NCBI RefSeq assembly: GCF_901000735.1
Contig: NC_081549.1
Span: forward strand, 6,749,416 to 6,813,415
DNA from: Corylus avellana
Lineage: Eukaryota > Streptophyta > Magnoliopsida > Fagales > Betulaceae
Length of the DNA stretch: 64,000 nt
Direction of reading: 5' to 3'
Shown piece after piece: positions 12,413 to 34,913 of this stretch (positions are counted from its first letter, which is position 1; every line of letters starts with the position of its first letter). The notes below the pieces were generated by a model. The model had not been told where the DNA came from. It saw only the letters and a list, made by a program, of their open reading frames with translations, and did not search any database. The position numbers and the translations under genes were made by a program.

Positions 12413-12640
12413 TGTTAGAGATAAAGACCACTTTCAAGATAAGTCACAAGAGGAATCAAGATGAGGAAGGAGATAATATATTTGTCTCGTTGTTAATTTA
12501 TCTCATATTCTAAGAGATAACATTGTATTCTAGTTAGGACTCTAGTCTCACTTATCAATACTCTTGTAAAGGTTATATAGAATTCAAACTTTACATAGCT
12601 CTATACAATAAACTGATAATGTGGTGTTTAGGGATTCAAG
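12413..12640 (+). mobile_element. Probable copia-type LTR remnant
   Basis: The stretch begins TGTTAGAGATAAAG and carries the phrasing typical of small copia LTRs (GGACTCTAGTCTCACTTATCAATACTC, then TATAC-AATAAACTG). No paired LTR, primer site or coding domain is next to it. It abuts the Tourist-like MITE at 12646. The boundaries are approximate. Confidence 0.35.
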
Positions 12641-12645
12641 TCTAA

Positions 12646-13002
12646 GGGCTTGTTTGGGTATGCGTTTAAGGGACTTAAAAGTCTGTTTAATACTCAAAAA
12701 GTCTGTTTGAAGAAAAAAGTACTCGTTTGGTAAAAAAAAATTAAAAAACACTTTTAAGAATTCATAAAGCCTGTTTGAGATTACATTTGAGGAGCCTAAA
12801 ATGCTTTTAACACGCAAAAAGTTCGTTTGAAAAAAAAAGTACTCATTTGATCAAAAAAAAAATTAAAAGCGCTTTTAAGGGTCCAAAAAGCCTAAAAATT
12901 GCAAAAAGGCACTTTTGGCAAAAGCTTAAAAATAAAACTTTTGCCCAAAAACTTTTTTTGACTTAAAAGCTCTATTTTACCAGCGTAATCCCAAACATGC
13001 TC
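12646..13002. mobile_element. Tourist-like (PIF/Harbinger) MITE with TAA target duplication, internally duplicated
   Basis: The element starts GGGCTTGTTTGGG and ends CCCAAACATGCTC, so the termini are inverted repeats. It is flanked by TAA at 12643-12645 and 13003-13005, the usual 3-bp target duplication of this superfamily. The left half is present twice in tandem (units starting near 12660 and 12785, each with CTTAAAA/CCTAAAA and GTACTCGTTTGGT-like words), which explains its greater length than its relatives at 29755 and 48663. It has no coding capacity. Confidence 0.75.
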
Positions 13003-13681
13003 TAAGATTTAAGATTAAATTAATATTTTAAATTAAAACTAGTATTCATTTTTTATCTATACATAGATAAAAAAAAAAATTAAAAAAAAAAAGTAATTTT
13101 AAATCAAATTGCATAAAATTTATCGTTTGGAATTGCATGTTTTAAAAAATGCGAGTTGAAAACATAAAAAATTCGCGTTTTCAAATAATAGGTAAATAGG
13201 TGTTTTTAAAAAAAATTTAAACTATAATTTTAATGTTAAAGTATTGATTAAATAATTAAGTTTATATATTCCTATCAGCTTAATTTTTTTGAATAATTAG
13301 TTATTTAACATTGTATCATAGCTAATCTATTGGACCTCACTTATTAAAAAGGATTTCAAGCCCACACGTGAAGGGGAATATTAAAATATTAATTAAATAA
13401 TTAAATTTACCTATTTCTATCAACTTATACTTTTAAGATAAGTAGTGATTTGACATTTAAATGTCTAGCTGCGACTTTAGTTAATAGATAGATGTCAGGT
13501 TTGAAAACCTTAATAAAACATTCCCAAATGATTAAGAAATTTCATATTATGACTAGGATTTGAAAGTGTACACAAGAAAATGGTCCCTGCAGACGAGTTA
13601 TATATAGAGGGAAAACGCTAGAGTTGAAGTGCAAAATATATAAAATGTAATCACACAAGCTAAGAACACTCTTATAAAAAA

Positions 13682-13864
13682 GGGAAATGTTATGTGCTTT
13701 CTTAGAGTTTTTATGGTATCTTTCTAGTCCTATATGTATATTATTTTTTAAAAATGAAGTGAGAAAAATAAGTGTTACTTTCTTTTTTGCATTTTTATAA
13801 AATAATATCTATCTAAGACTAAGATGATACTAGACGAACACCAATAGAGTACATAGCATTTCCC
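13682..13864. mobile_element. Mutator-like MITE with 9-bp target duplication
   Basis: A 183-bp element with imperfect inverted ends (GGGAAATGTTATGTGCTTTCT and AGAGTACATAGCATTTCCC). It is flanked on both sides by the identical 9-mer TATAAAAAA (13673-13681 and 13865-13873). A 9-bp duplication is the mark of Mutator-superfamily transposition. No coding capacity. Confidence 0.75.
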
Positions 13865-14056
13865 TATAAAAAATAGTTAAAAGTTTTATTATATGATTTA
13901 TATAAGTAAACTCCTCTCAAAAGTTTTTATATTTTTATTGCATGATTTTCGTAAATTAAACTTCCTATGAAATAGATAAAATATTATCTTAAGCATTATG
14001 TCTTATAATAGCATTTTTCAGCATAGAAAGTTGTATCATGATTCCAATGTCATATG

Positions 14057-14723
14057 TAGGGGTGTCAAAAAATACTGGGAAACCGGGACGAGAACTGGAA
14101 AACTGGGGAACCGGTTTCGGTTGGAAAAAAATCGATAACTGGGTACCCCGGTTCTAGTTTCGGTTTTTGGCACTCGGTTATAACTGGGTAACCGGGTATA
14201 TATATATACATTAAAAAAAAAAAATGGCTTCTATTTTTACTTTTTACTTTAGGTTTAGCACTCCACGCACTTCCGCCTCTTTTTGTTGTTGGTTTGTTTT
14301 ACGTAGGTAAGCTTTTAAAATGATTTTTATGTCATTTTAAAAAATTGGATTTTTATTTTTTAGGCCCATAAAGGCAAAAACATTGATTTTTTTTTTAAAG
14401 ATTTTTGGGCTTTACCTTGTTCCTAAAAAACTACCAACCAAAAAGGTAATAGTTTATTGGAACAAAAATGCTAATAATTTTTTTAAAAAATGGACCAAAA
14501 TGGTTAAATTAAGCTCAAATTTTAGGCCCAATACCTAAAATAAGCTTAAATTACAATTTTTTTTTTAAAAAAACTCGGTTACCTGGTCCGAATAACTGTG
14601 TACCAACCTGAACCACACGTTTATTGGGTAACCGGTTAATTGGGTCCCAGTTTTCCAAAATGAATAACCGGGGTACCCCGATTCTGGTTTTGGCTAATAA
14701 CTGGGACCGGGTCGACACCGCTA
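14057..14723. mobile_element. hAT-type non-autonomous element (667 bp)
   Basis: The ends are TAGGGGTGTCAA and the inverted match TCGACACCGCTA. The 8-bp flanks GTCATATG (14049-14056) and GTCGTATG (14724-14731) differ at one base, matching hAT target duplications. The subterminal parts are rich in AACCGGG/CCCCGGTT words in both orientations. No transposase frame is visible. Confidence 0.78.
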
Positions 14724-15360
14724 GTCGTATGAGCCCAATTTAATGCAGATTGCAGTATTTTAGGGCATGATATTCCATTTAGCAAAATGTTTATGATTGT
14801 TCAGGAAAAAGCTTTATCAAAAGTTTAAAAAGACTCACGAAAGATTTTAATAATATGATAGAAAAATGATAAACAAAAAGAATAAAAAAGCAAAATTTTG
14901 TACGAGAAATACTTAATTTAAAAATTGGGAATGATTTGACAGAATCAATGTTTGATCTCAATACTTTTAGCTTTGATACCATGAAATATATTGTAAGTGC
15001 TTTAGAGAATGTTTGTGATTTTGTTTGAAAAATGGAGTTTTGAGGTAAAAAAAAGCTATTTTTTTGGCAAAAGCTTTATTTTAAGGCTATTCCTTTTATA
15101 TGGCAAGTAAATTCAACAATTTCTTGAGCATAATCCATAAACGCAGGCAATTCATTGAATTTGATATCCAATTGGGCCCGTTCAAGTGATCTCATCAACT
15201 TGAAAAATCGTCTAAAAGTTGGTAATTTTTTTCCCTAATTGAGTCATCAGTTTTGAAGCATTGGGGTATTTATTTTATTTTATTTTTTTATTTATTTATT
15301 TTTTTTCCATTTAAAGCGGGAGAGAGAAAAAAAGGGGAAAGCTTTGGGATATTTGGTTAA

Positions 15361-15634
15361 GTGTTTGTTTGGTTTAACAATTTCAAAACGTGAGATTTTA
15401 AAAAATAACAGTTTTTTAACGTGAGATTTGAAAAAATAATAATTTCAAAACAACGTTAAAAAAAAGAAGGTTTAGTAAAATCGCGAATCTATTGCTTGAT
15501 GCACAAAAATATAAAATCTTTTACATTTTGAAACCACTATTTTTTCAAACGCATTTCTAAACGAGGTTTTTTTTTTTGTAATTTTGTTTTAAACACGCAC
15601 GTTTATTCTATAAAATCGTGCAGCCAAACGCGCC
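15361..15634. mobile_element. Tourist-like MITE with TAA target duplication
   Basis: The ends GTGTTTGTTTGG and CCAAACGCGCC form imperfect inverted repeats. TAA flanks both sides (15358-15360, 15635-15637). The interior has repeated ACGTGAGATTT-like words. It appears to be a different subfamily from the elements at 12646 and 48663. Confidence 0.6.
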
Positions 15635-15741
15635 TAATAGATAAAACTTGAAGAAAAATGTGAACTTGTATACTTTTTTAAATGACCCTATTAATTAGGT
15701 TAATTAATTTTCACATAAAAAGATTTTTTATTTTAGTTTGC

Positions 15742-15916
15742 CACGTGAGAAGAAAATTAGTATTTTTTTGTTTTGGTTTTTTTGATTTTGTTAGCAGATA
15801 AGAAATAGTATTTGAACGCAACTCAATCAAGCCTGAGATGTTTAACTAGGAAACGAATTACATATAATAGTCATCAGCGGAAAAAGCACGTGACTCGCTG
15901 GAGGCTGCCACGTCAT
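15742..15916. promoter_or_regulatory. Cluster of ACGT-core boxes upstream of UBP12-like gene
   Basis: CACGTG occurs at 15742-15747 and 15887-15892, and CCACGTCAT at 15908-15916, about 300-480 bases upstream of the UBP12-like ATG. ACGT cores are binding sites for bZIP/bHLH/PIF factors. I see no clear TATA box; the 5' UTR nearer the ATG is rich in CT repeats, common in broadly expressed plant genes. Confidence 0.4.
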
Positions 15917-16218
15917 GTAACTGTACGATAACTAAACCCAATTCAACTCGGTGTCGTCCTCTCAGTGGTTCTTAACCATCAAAGTATCCGACACAAACTC
16001 TAGTGCCGCCATCACTTCATTCCTAAAATAACCTCATCTTTTCACGAAAACTTAGAAAGTACCCTCCCGAGGCCAAACTCACCCCCCTTTTCTATCAGCC
16101 CTTTCTCTGGGCAATTCCCTCCTTGCCAAGCCCGCTTGGCTCTTCCTCTCCCTCTCTCTTTCTCTCTCAGTCTTTGGTTCTCAGATTCGTCGATCAGACG
16201 GTCAGTCTCTCTCTACCA

Positions 16219-29227
<13,009 letters not shown>

Positions 29228-30771
29228 GTTAGAGCCGAGGATCCTCCCACCAGGACATTGGTTGGATATACAGACATCTTCCAATGCCCAACAATTGGTG
29301 GGTGGAAATGGAAAGGACGAGAAGAAGCATTACAGTTGAAGCATATATAAGTGAAGCTCACATTGAGTTTATTTTCCATCTTTTGACAATCTGTATTATT
29401 CTTTTTCTCTAATGTGGGCGGGGGTGGGGAGGAAGGGGGAGAGGTTTTTTCTCCTTGGTTTTAGTGTATTTATATTGTTGACGCACACTGCTTGTGCTCT
29501 GCCCTCTTCTCTCTTTCTTAATGAAGTCGCCTCCTTTTGAGAGGTTGGCGGCTTCCCATATTTACAGCCAGTGTAATTAATTTAACAGTACATAAACAAG
29601 ATTTTGACTGAGGGGATGTATATCGGGTATAGTTTGTTTCGTATGACACTCAATTCTTTTTCCTATGCCTTCTTCCTCCCTCCCCTTTTTTTGCTCAGGT
29701 GTTTTGCCATTTTTCGATGGGGATGAGTTTGTAAAATGGTTTGGATAATTCTAAGAGCCTATTTAGGTGTGCATTTGAGGGGCTTAAAAGTGCGTTTAAC
29801 ACTTAAAAAGTTCATTTGAAGAAAAAAGTATTTGTTTGGTAAAAAAAAATTGAAAGTGTTTTTAAGGGTTTAAAAAGCTGAAAAATGACCAAACATTGGT
29901 TTTTGACTTGAGAATTTTATTTTTCGAACATGCTTTAAGACAATTACGTTGCTTTCACCTTATTTTGGTTTTATTTATGAAAAGCTGTAGCTCGTTTGAC
30001 ATTCAGTCTTTTCCTTTGTCACATCTCTTCGCTCTTTGGGTTTTATATTTTTCGCCATTTCTGGTTGGGTTGGGGCTGGGTTTGTGAAATCGTTGGTTAA
30101 ATCCACAAGTCTGGTCGTTCGAATTTTTGTTGAATGCCTTTTATTTTCGAAGTTTTGTTTTTGTTTTTTGTTTTTTCTTTTCGGGGATTCGTCCAGTATC
30201 CAGTAAGTGGTTAAAATAAATAATTCCCAATCAGGTTGTGGGCCGCTCAAAGTTGGTTTTGCTACCTCGAGTCGATGGCTCAAATTTTAATGAAACCCAC
30301 ACTTTGTGAGGAAGGGGACGTGTTCTACTAGCAGTGATTTCATATCCGATCCTACCGATAAAAGCGAAAATTGAACTGATAAAGCTCGGAACCTTTACTG
30401 GTAGTACTTGGGACAATTCAATGAGTAAACATTTTTGAGCGTTACTGTTAAATGCAATGCAGTCGTTCCTCATTTAAAATGGACACATACATCGTGGTGG
30501 TCTAAGGGTTTCTGCAAAAATTAGAAAATTAGCTATTCTTGATCTTTCTAGTTAGAAAAGTTGCAATTCTGATTTGTGATAAACATCAAAAAGGGGAGGA
30601 GATAGAAGAGAGAGAGTAGCGTTTTGATCTTTGCATTTTGCAGCAATTCTTGATCTTACAAGTTACAAACTGAATGTACATGCTCTAGTGTACATGTAAT
30701 GCACCTAATGGCCAAATTAGTAGCGCAATCAGATGGTGTGCGTACATTTTGTGTAATGGAATGTATTTCGT
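29228..30771. other. Convergent intergenic spacer with 3' UTRs and a MITE
   Basis: This spacer holds the 3' UTRs of the UBP12-like gene (+) and the SKA1-like gene (-). A G-rich tract lies at 29416-29439 and a Tourist-like MITE at 29755-29935. No other gene-like frame is visible. Confidence 0.5.
29755..29935. mobile_element. Tourist-like MITE with TAA target duplication
   Basis: The element starts GAGCCTATTTAGG and ends CGAACATGCTT. It is flanked by TAA at 29752-29754 and 29936-29938. The interior shares with the elements at 12646, 34330 and 48663 the words GGGGCTTAAAAGTGCGTTTAA and GTATTTGTTTGGTAAAAAA. Confidence 0.68.
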
Positions 30772-33700
30772 CTATAAAACTCGGTAGGATAACAATCCAT
30801 CAATCGTCTCAACAACCAACCGATTCATGCGTACAAGTAGCAGCAAATAAGATCTTGCTTTAGGACCTGAAACAAGTGCAGAGGTGACAACTTGTGTCGT
30901 TAATCTTTTAATAAAGTTTTTAGTTCTACATAGAATCATCCACAAGGAGCATTTTTTCTCAAACCCCACCATGGAGCAGTGCAATTTTTCTTAGTAAATC
31001 AGAGGGATCTATATAACAGAAAGAAAGGGATAGAATGGACATACCCAACCCGAATGATGAAATTTCATCTTGGTGGAAGTAGTTACTTCCCTTTGTTTCC
31101 TCTTTCTTGCTCAGGCTTGAATTGATCTTCTCAACAGCATCAAGCAGATCCTGGAAGGTCAACTTCATCAAAACACTAATGATAAAATAAGGTTATATAA
31201 GTTCTAAACAGATTGGCTACCAAAACCAACAGCAGATAATTATGGGGAGAAAGGATCAGCCTTTGAAATAGAATTATTACTATTGTGCTCAATGCACTTA
31301 TTCCCGGCTAAGGTTTTTCACTGGGAAGTGATTATCTCAGATCAGATGAAAGCAGTTAAATTAAAAAAAAAAAAAAAAAAAAAATGGAAGCAGTTAGAAA
31401 ACATAAACCGGTCAGAAAATCCATGAACAGAGTAGCTCTCAAATTTATGCCACTAAAGTCCAATTTAAGCACAATGGTCATTCAGTTGCATGTTAACTAA
31501 AGGTAAGAAAGCAAGATGGCAGACCTACTCAACTAAAGGAAGTAGCTGTTACAACAACAACAACAACAACAACAACAAAAATCTAAACATAAGAAAGTAG
31601 CTAGTCATCCAGGTAAGCCAACGGAACAGCAAATATCTAAATTCTTCACTCTATGCAATAAACAATGTCCTCTAAATTAAATCTCTCCTTCTAGATCACT
31701 TTTCCATGGTCTGGCCGGCTAAACCAAGAACTGGATAGTTTTTTGGTCTGTCATCTTTAAAGGATCAACCAATTGAATCGGCTATGAAATCTGGACGAAA
31801 ACCCAGTTGGTCAAACCAGCAAGAGATATGGGTGTAGCAACATTTGCTACTCGTCTCAACAAACAAATTAACTAGCCAGCCACTATGCTGGTGTTCTAAT
31901 TCAAACTCCTCACCAGCAAGAGCACTGGTGAGTGCAACCTTCTAGACTGCTTTAAGATGGTCGGTCACTTTTCCTTTTTGCTTTCTATATATGCTCTTTT
32001 ATCATGAAATTCCCATCTTGTTGAAATTTTGAGCCCTCAGAGCTAAATTTCATTAGAAGATAAATCAAGTGAAACAAAGGAGTGATTCAATTGCATTATT
32101 ATTATTTTCATATCCTCATGCTGTTGAATAGTATTTATTATGCTTAAACCAGCAGTTTGACAATTGAAACAACGGTTGAATTAGTTAACCAAATCATTGT
32201 TTAGGTCAATGCCTAGTAAGATCTAATAACTATGCATGTTTGCTGCAAATTTCCCAAACAATTAGCTAGTGATGCCGGCTGGACAGTCAGGCAGTATATA
32301 TGAGAAAGCAGCTTGAAGTTTTGGCAAAAAAAAACAATGAAGCCATGCTTCATCAGGCTGTGCAACTGCTTTAGCAATTTGCACTGAATTTTAATTTTCA
32401 TCACAATGATAATTAGAGGAAGGATGAATCAAAGACCATCCCAAGTTTTCTTTTGGCTACTCAAGAACTTTCTTTAGCAAAAACAAAACAAACCAATATA
32501 AAAATGTTGAGGGAAAGTGAAATGTGTCCATATAAATCAAACAACGCTTAAGGTTTCTTCATTCTCTTATTAAGTAATGCCAACTGTTAGAAAGGCACTT
32601 CTCTCTTAAAATGATGTCATATTATCCGTCAATCACCACACAACTAATTTAACCGAATATGCATCACTTACAAGCACAAGTCAAATCAGAAGAGATGCAC
32701 AAGGAGAAACTTATACCTCCCACTGTGCTAGGCCTTTCATGTAGGAAGGAAGACTCTCATAATCATCAATTGATACCTTTATCAAAGGCTTGGGAGTTTC
32801 AACTGACTTTAACATTTCCTCTACTTCCCCTGCATTTCAAAAATAAAATAAAATCATATTTTTGTGTTTCTGACCTCGCATACCTTTCAATTGTTGATGA
32901 TGGCAACCTCAATTACCAAAAACTAAGTGGTTTCTGTGTTCAGCTATGTTATCAGCCTGGCCAGTAGCTGCACCAGAGACAGAGAGAAGAGGGCATTGCA
33001 TTAGTAGGCGGAATGGTTGGAAAAGCAGCAGGTAGTCCCTAAAATTAAACTGCAAAAGTGGCCAAACAAAACTGCAATTTATGCAATTAAAAGCTCTGTG
33101 TTTAAAGGGTTCTCGAATCAACAAGTATATCCAATTGCAAATGTTATTCACCAACCTTCAGATGCCAAAGTGGCAAGGCAAGCGTCTGAAAGCCCAAGCT
33201 TTTTCAAACTCAGACATTCATCTAATCTGAACAACATTAAGAAACACAAATGAAAAAAAAAAAAAAAAAGAATCTATTCCATTAAGCCTCGAACATGCTG
33301 GGACTATATATATATATAAAGAGAGATGTTTGGGCCAGTTTGGCATAAGGATACAAAGAATCTTCTTCCAAACTCTTCATAATAGAACCGGTCAAAGAGT
33401 CTAATCCACAATAAGAAGATGGTGGATCGAATCCATCCTTCAATTCCAAACCATTCGGTGTTGATGAACAGTGAAACTCTTCTTCTTCTTCACCAATCTC
33501 AACTTCTAAGGCATAAAAATGAACGAAAACACAGAAATAGCAATATCAGCGCTCACAATGCTTTAAATAAAATTCCAATTTTGACATATTTCTTTCTCAG
33601 TAACCAAAGAGAAAACAGGAAAGGAGCGTGAATTACCGGGAATGTGGTATCCAAAGCTCTGGAGGCGGTCCTGGAGCAGGACAAGATCGCTCTGGTTCTT

Positions 33701-34086
33701 CTTGTAAACCTCGTTGCAGTGGCCTAAAAGCTCCTCGAATGAGACGGTCCCGCACGTCATCGAATCGAGCACGTTGAGATCGGCGCTGGCGCTCGATACA
33801 CGCCGGTTCAGGCATTTTATGAAGCTCGATGACACCGAATCTGTCACCCAAAAAAAAAAAAAAAACAAAAAACAAAAAGAAGATTGATTACGTTTGAAAT
33901 TGAGACGAAAATAGAGGATTGTTTGGTGAATTCGTGTAGACGGTTGAAAGGGAAGAACGGAAGAAATGGAGTACCGAGAGGAATGGGACGGCGATCGAGG
34001 GATTGCTTGAGAGCGTCGCAATTCGACTCCAAGTGGTTGCAGAATGCCCCCAACGATTTCCTCAACCTCCTGATCTCCTCTTCCAT
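30772..34086 (-). CDS. Small coiled-coil / winged-helix protein resembling kinetochore protein SKA1
   Basis: Five exons on the minus strand: 34086-33975, 33840-33637, 32829-32717, 31150-31045, 30866-30772. All are GT-AG and phases 1/1/0/1 close to give 209 residues. The N-terminal half is helical and charged (MEEEIRRLRKSLGAFCNHLE, later CNEVYKKNQSDLVLLQDRLQ). The C-terminal half has SIDDYESLPSYMKG, LLDAVEKINSSL and KARSYLLLLVRMNRLV. From memory this order and spacing match the C-terminal winged-helix microtubule-binding domain of animal SKA1 (EEFNSIPAYMK, INDVIKEIN, LLNILRHCRRL). If so, it would act at kinetochores in mitosis, but a diverged SKA-like paralogue is equally possible. The start is the only Met that opens the helix. 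Its promoter side faces tRNA-Arg, 122 bases away. Confidence 0.8.
31551..31578. repeat. (CAA)n microsatellite in intron 3 of the SKA1-like gene
   Basis: About nine tandem ACA/CAA trinucleotides. A poly(A) run of about 22 bases lies at 31362-31383 in the same intron. Confidence 0.8.
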
Positions 34087-34207
34087 TTCCTCTCGCTTTC
34101 TATCTAACTTTCAGTTTGAAATGAATCCGCGCTTAAATGCTATGGCAATGCTATAGACATGGTCTAATATATTTATATTTATAATAATTACACCTAACAA
34201 CAAGAAA

Positions 34208-34280
34208 GCGTCTGTAGCTCAGTGGATAGAGCGTCTGTTTCCTAAGCAGAAAGTCGTAGGTTCGACCCCTACCTGACGCG
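34208..34280 (+). tRNA. tRNA-Arg (anticodon CCT)
   Basis: A 73-base cloverleaf with a 7-bp acceptor stem (GCGTCTG/CTGACGC; the pair 6-67 is T-T), a D arm TAGCTCAGTGG, an anticodon loop TTCCTAA with CCT at 34241-34243, and a T arm GTAGG-TTCGACC-CCTAC. There is no intron and CCA is not encoded. Upstream there is a CAACAAG motif of the kind used as a plant Pol III start. A T5 run at 34308-34312 may terminate it. It points away from the SKA1-like gene. Confidence 0.96.
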
Positions 34281-34329
34281 GTTTAATATTGTACTCATTT
34301 CTTCTTCTTTTTGGGCTCCATAACTGTAA

Positions 34330-34532
34330 GGTAACACTAAAACAGACTTTTTAACACTTAAAAAGTCTGTTTTAAGAAGAAGAAAAAATACTCGTTTAGT
34401 AAAAAAATTAAAAACCCTTTTAAGAGGCAAAAAATTTAAAAATTATCAAAATAGCTTAAAAATGAAGCTTTTTCTCAAATGTTCTTTTTGACTTAAAAGC
34501 TCTATTTCTCAAATGTAATTCCAAACAGACTC
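34330..34532. mobile_element. Decayed Tourist-like MITE
   Basis: The right end CCAAACAGACTC with flanking TAA (34533-34535), and the interior (AAAAAGTCTGTTTTAAG, ACTCGTTTAGTAAAAAAAT, TTTTTGACTTAAAAGCTC), match the family at 12646 and 29755. The left end has lost its terminal repeat, although TAA stands at 34327-34329. Confidence 0.55.
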
Positions 34533-34913
34533 TAAATGTAAAAAAAAAAAAAAAAAAAATATTTTTTGGCTTTTTTTTTTGGTTTTTTCTAATTTTTTTT
34601 GATTTAATTGAATGATCACCTTTTTTTTTTTTTTTTTTTTTGGTTTAATTGTATGATTTTTTTTTTTTATTAATTCACAAGGCTCCCACCAACTTTTAAT
34701 GATTGACTACTGGGGGCTCAGATACAAGAACTAGTGCTCATATATACATGAGGAGTAAAAGCAACCGTCTATTTCACAGATTTTAATTTGCAACTTACAA
34801 AAACTAAGCACATAACAACACAGGAAAGGAGAGATTACTACTCATATATACAAGTGAAAAGGCATATCGCTTTTCCCTCTCTTCCCTATGTGTTCAGTTT
34901 TCCTATAAATTGT

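Noticed and set aside
11779..12513. Long plus-strand ORF over the stress protein first exon
   Set aside because: It is antisense to a well-supported UspA exon and has no recognisable domain.
33563..34021. 152-codon minus-strand ORF as one continuous exon of the SKA1-like gene
   Set aside because: It reads through a poly(T)-rich intron; clean GT-AG sites at 33975 and 33840 remove that part and keep the frame.
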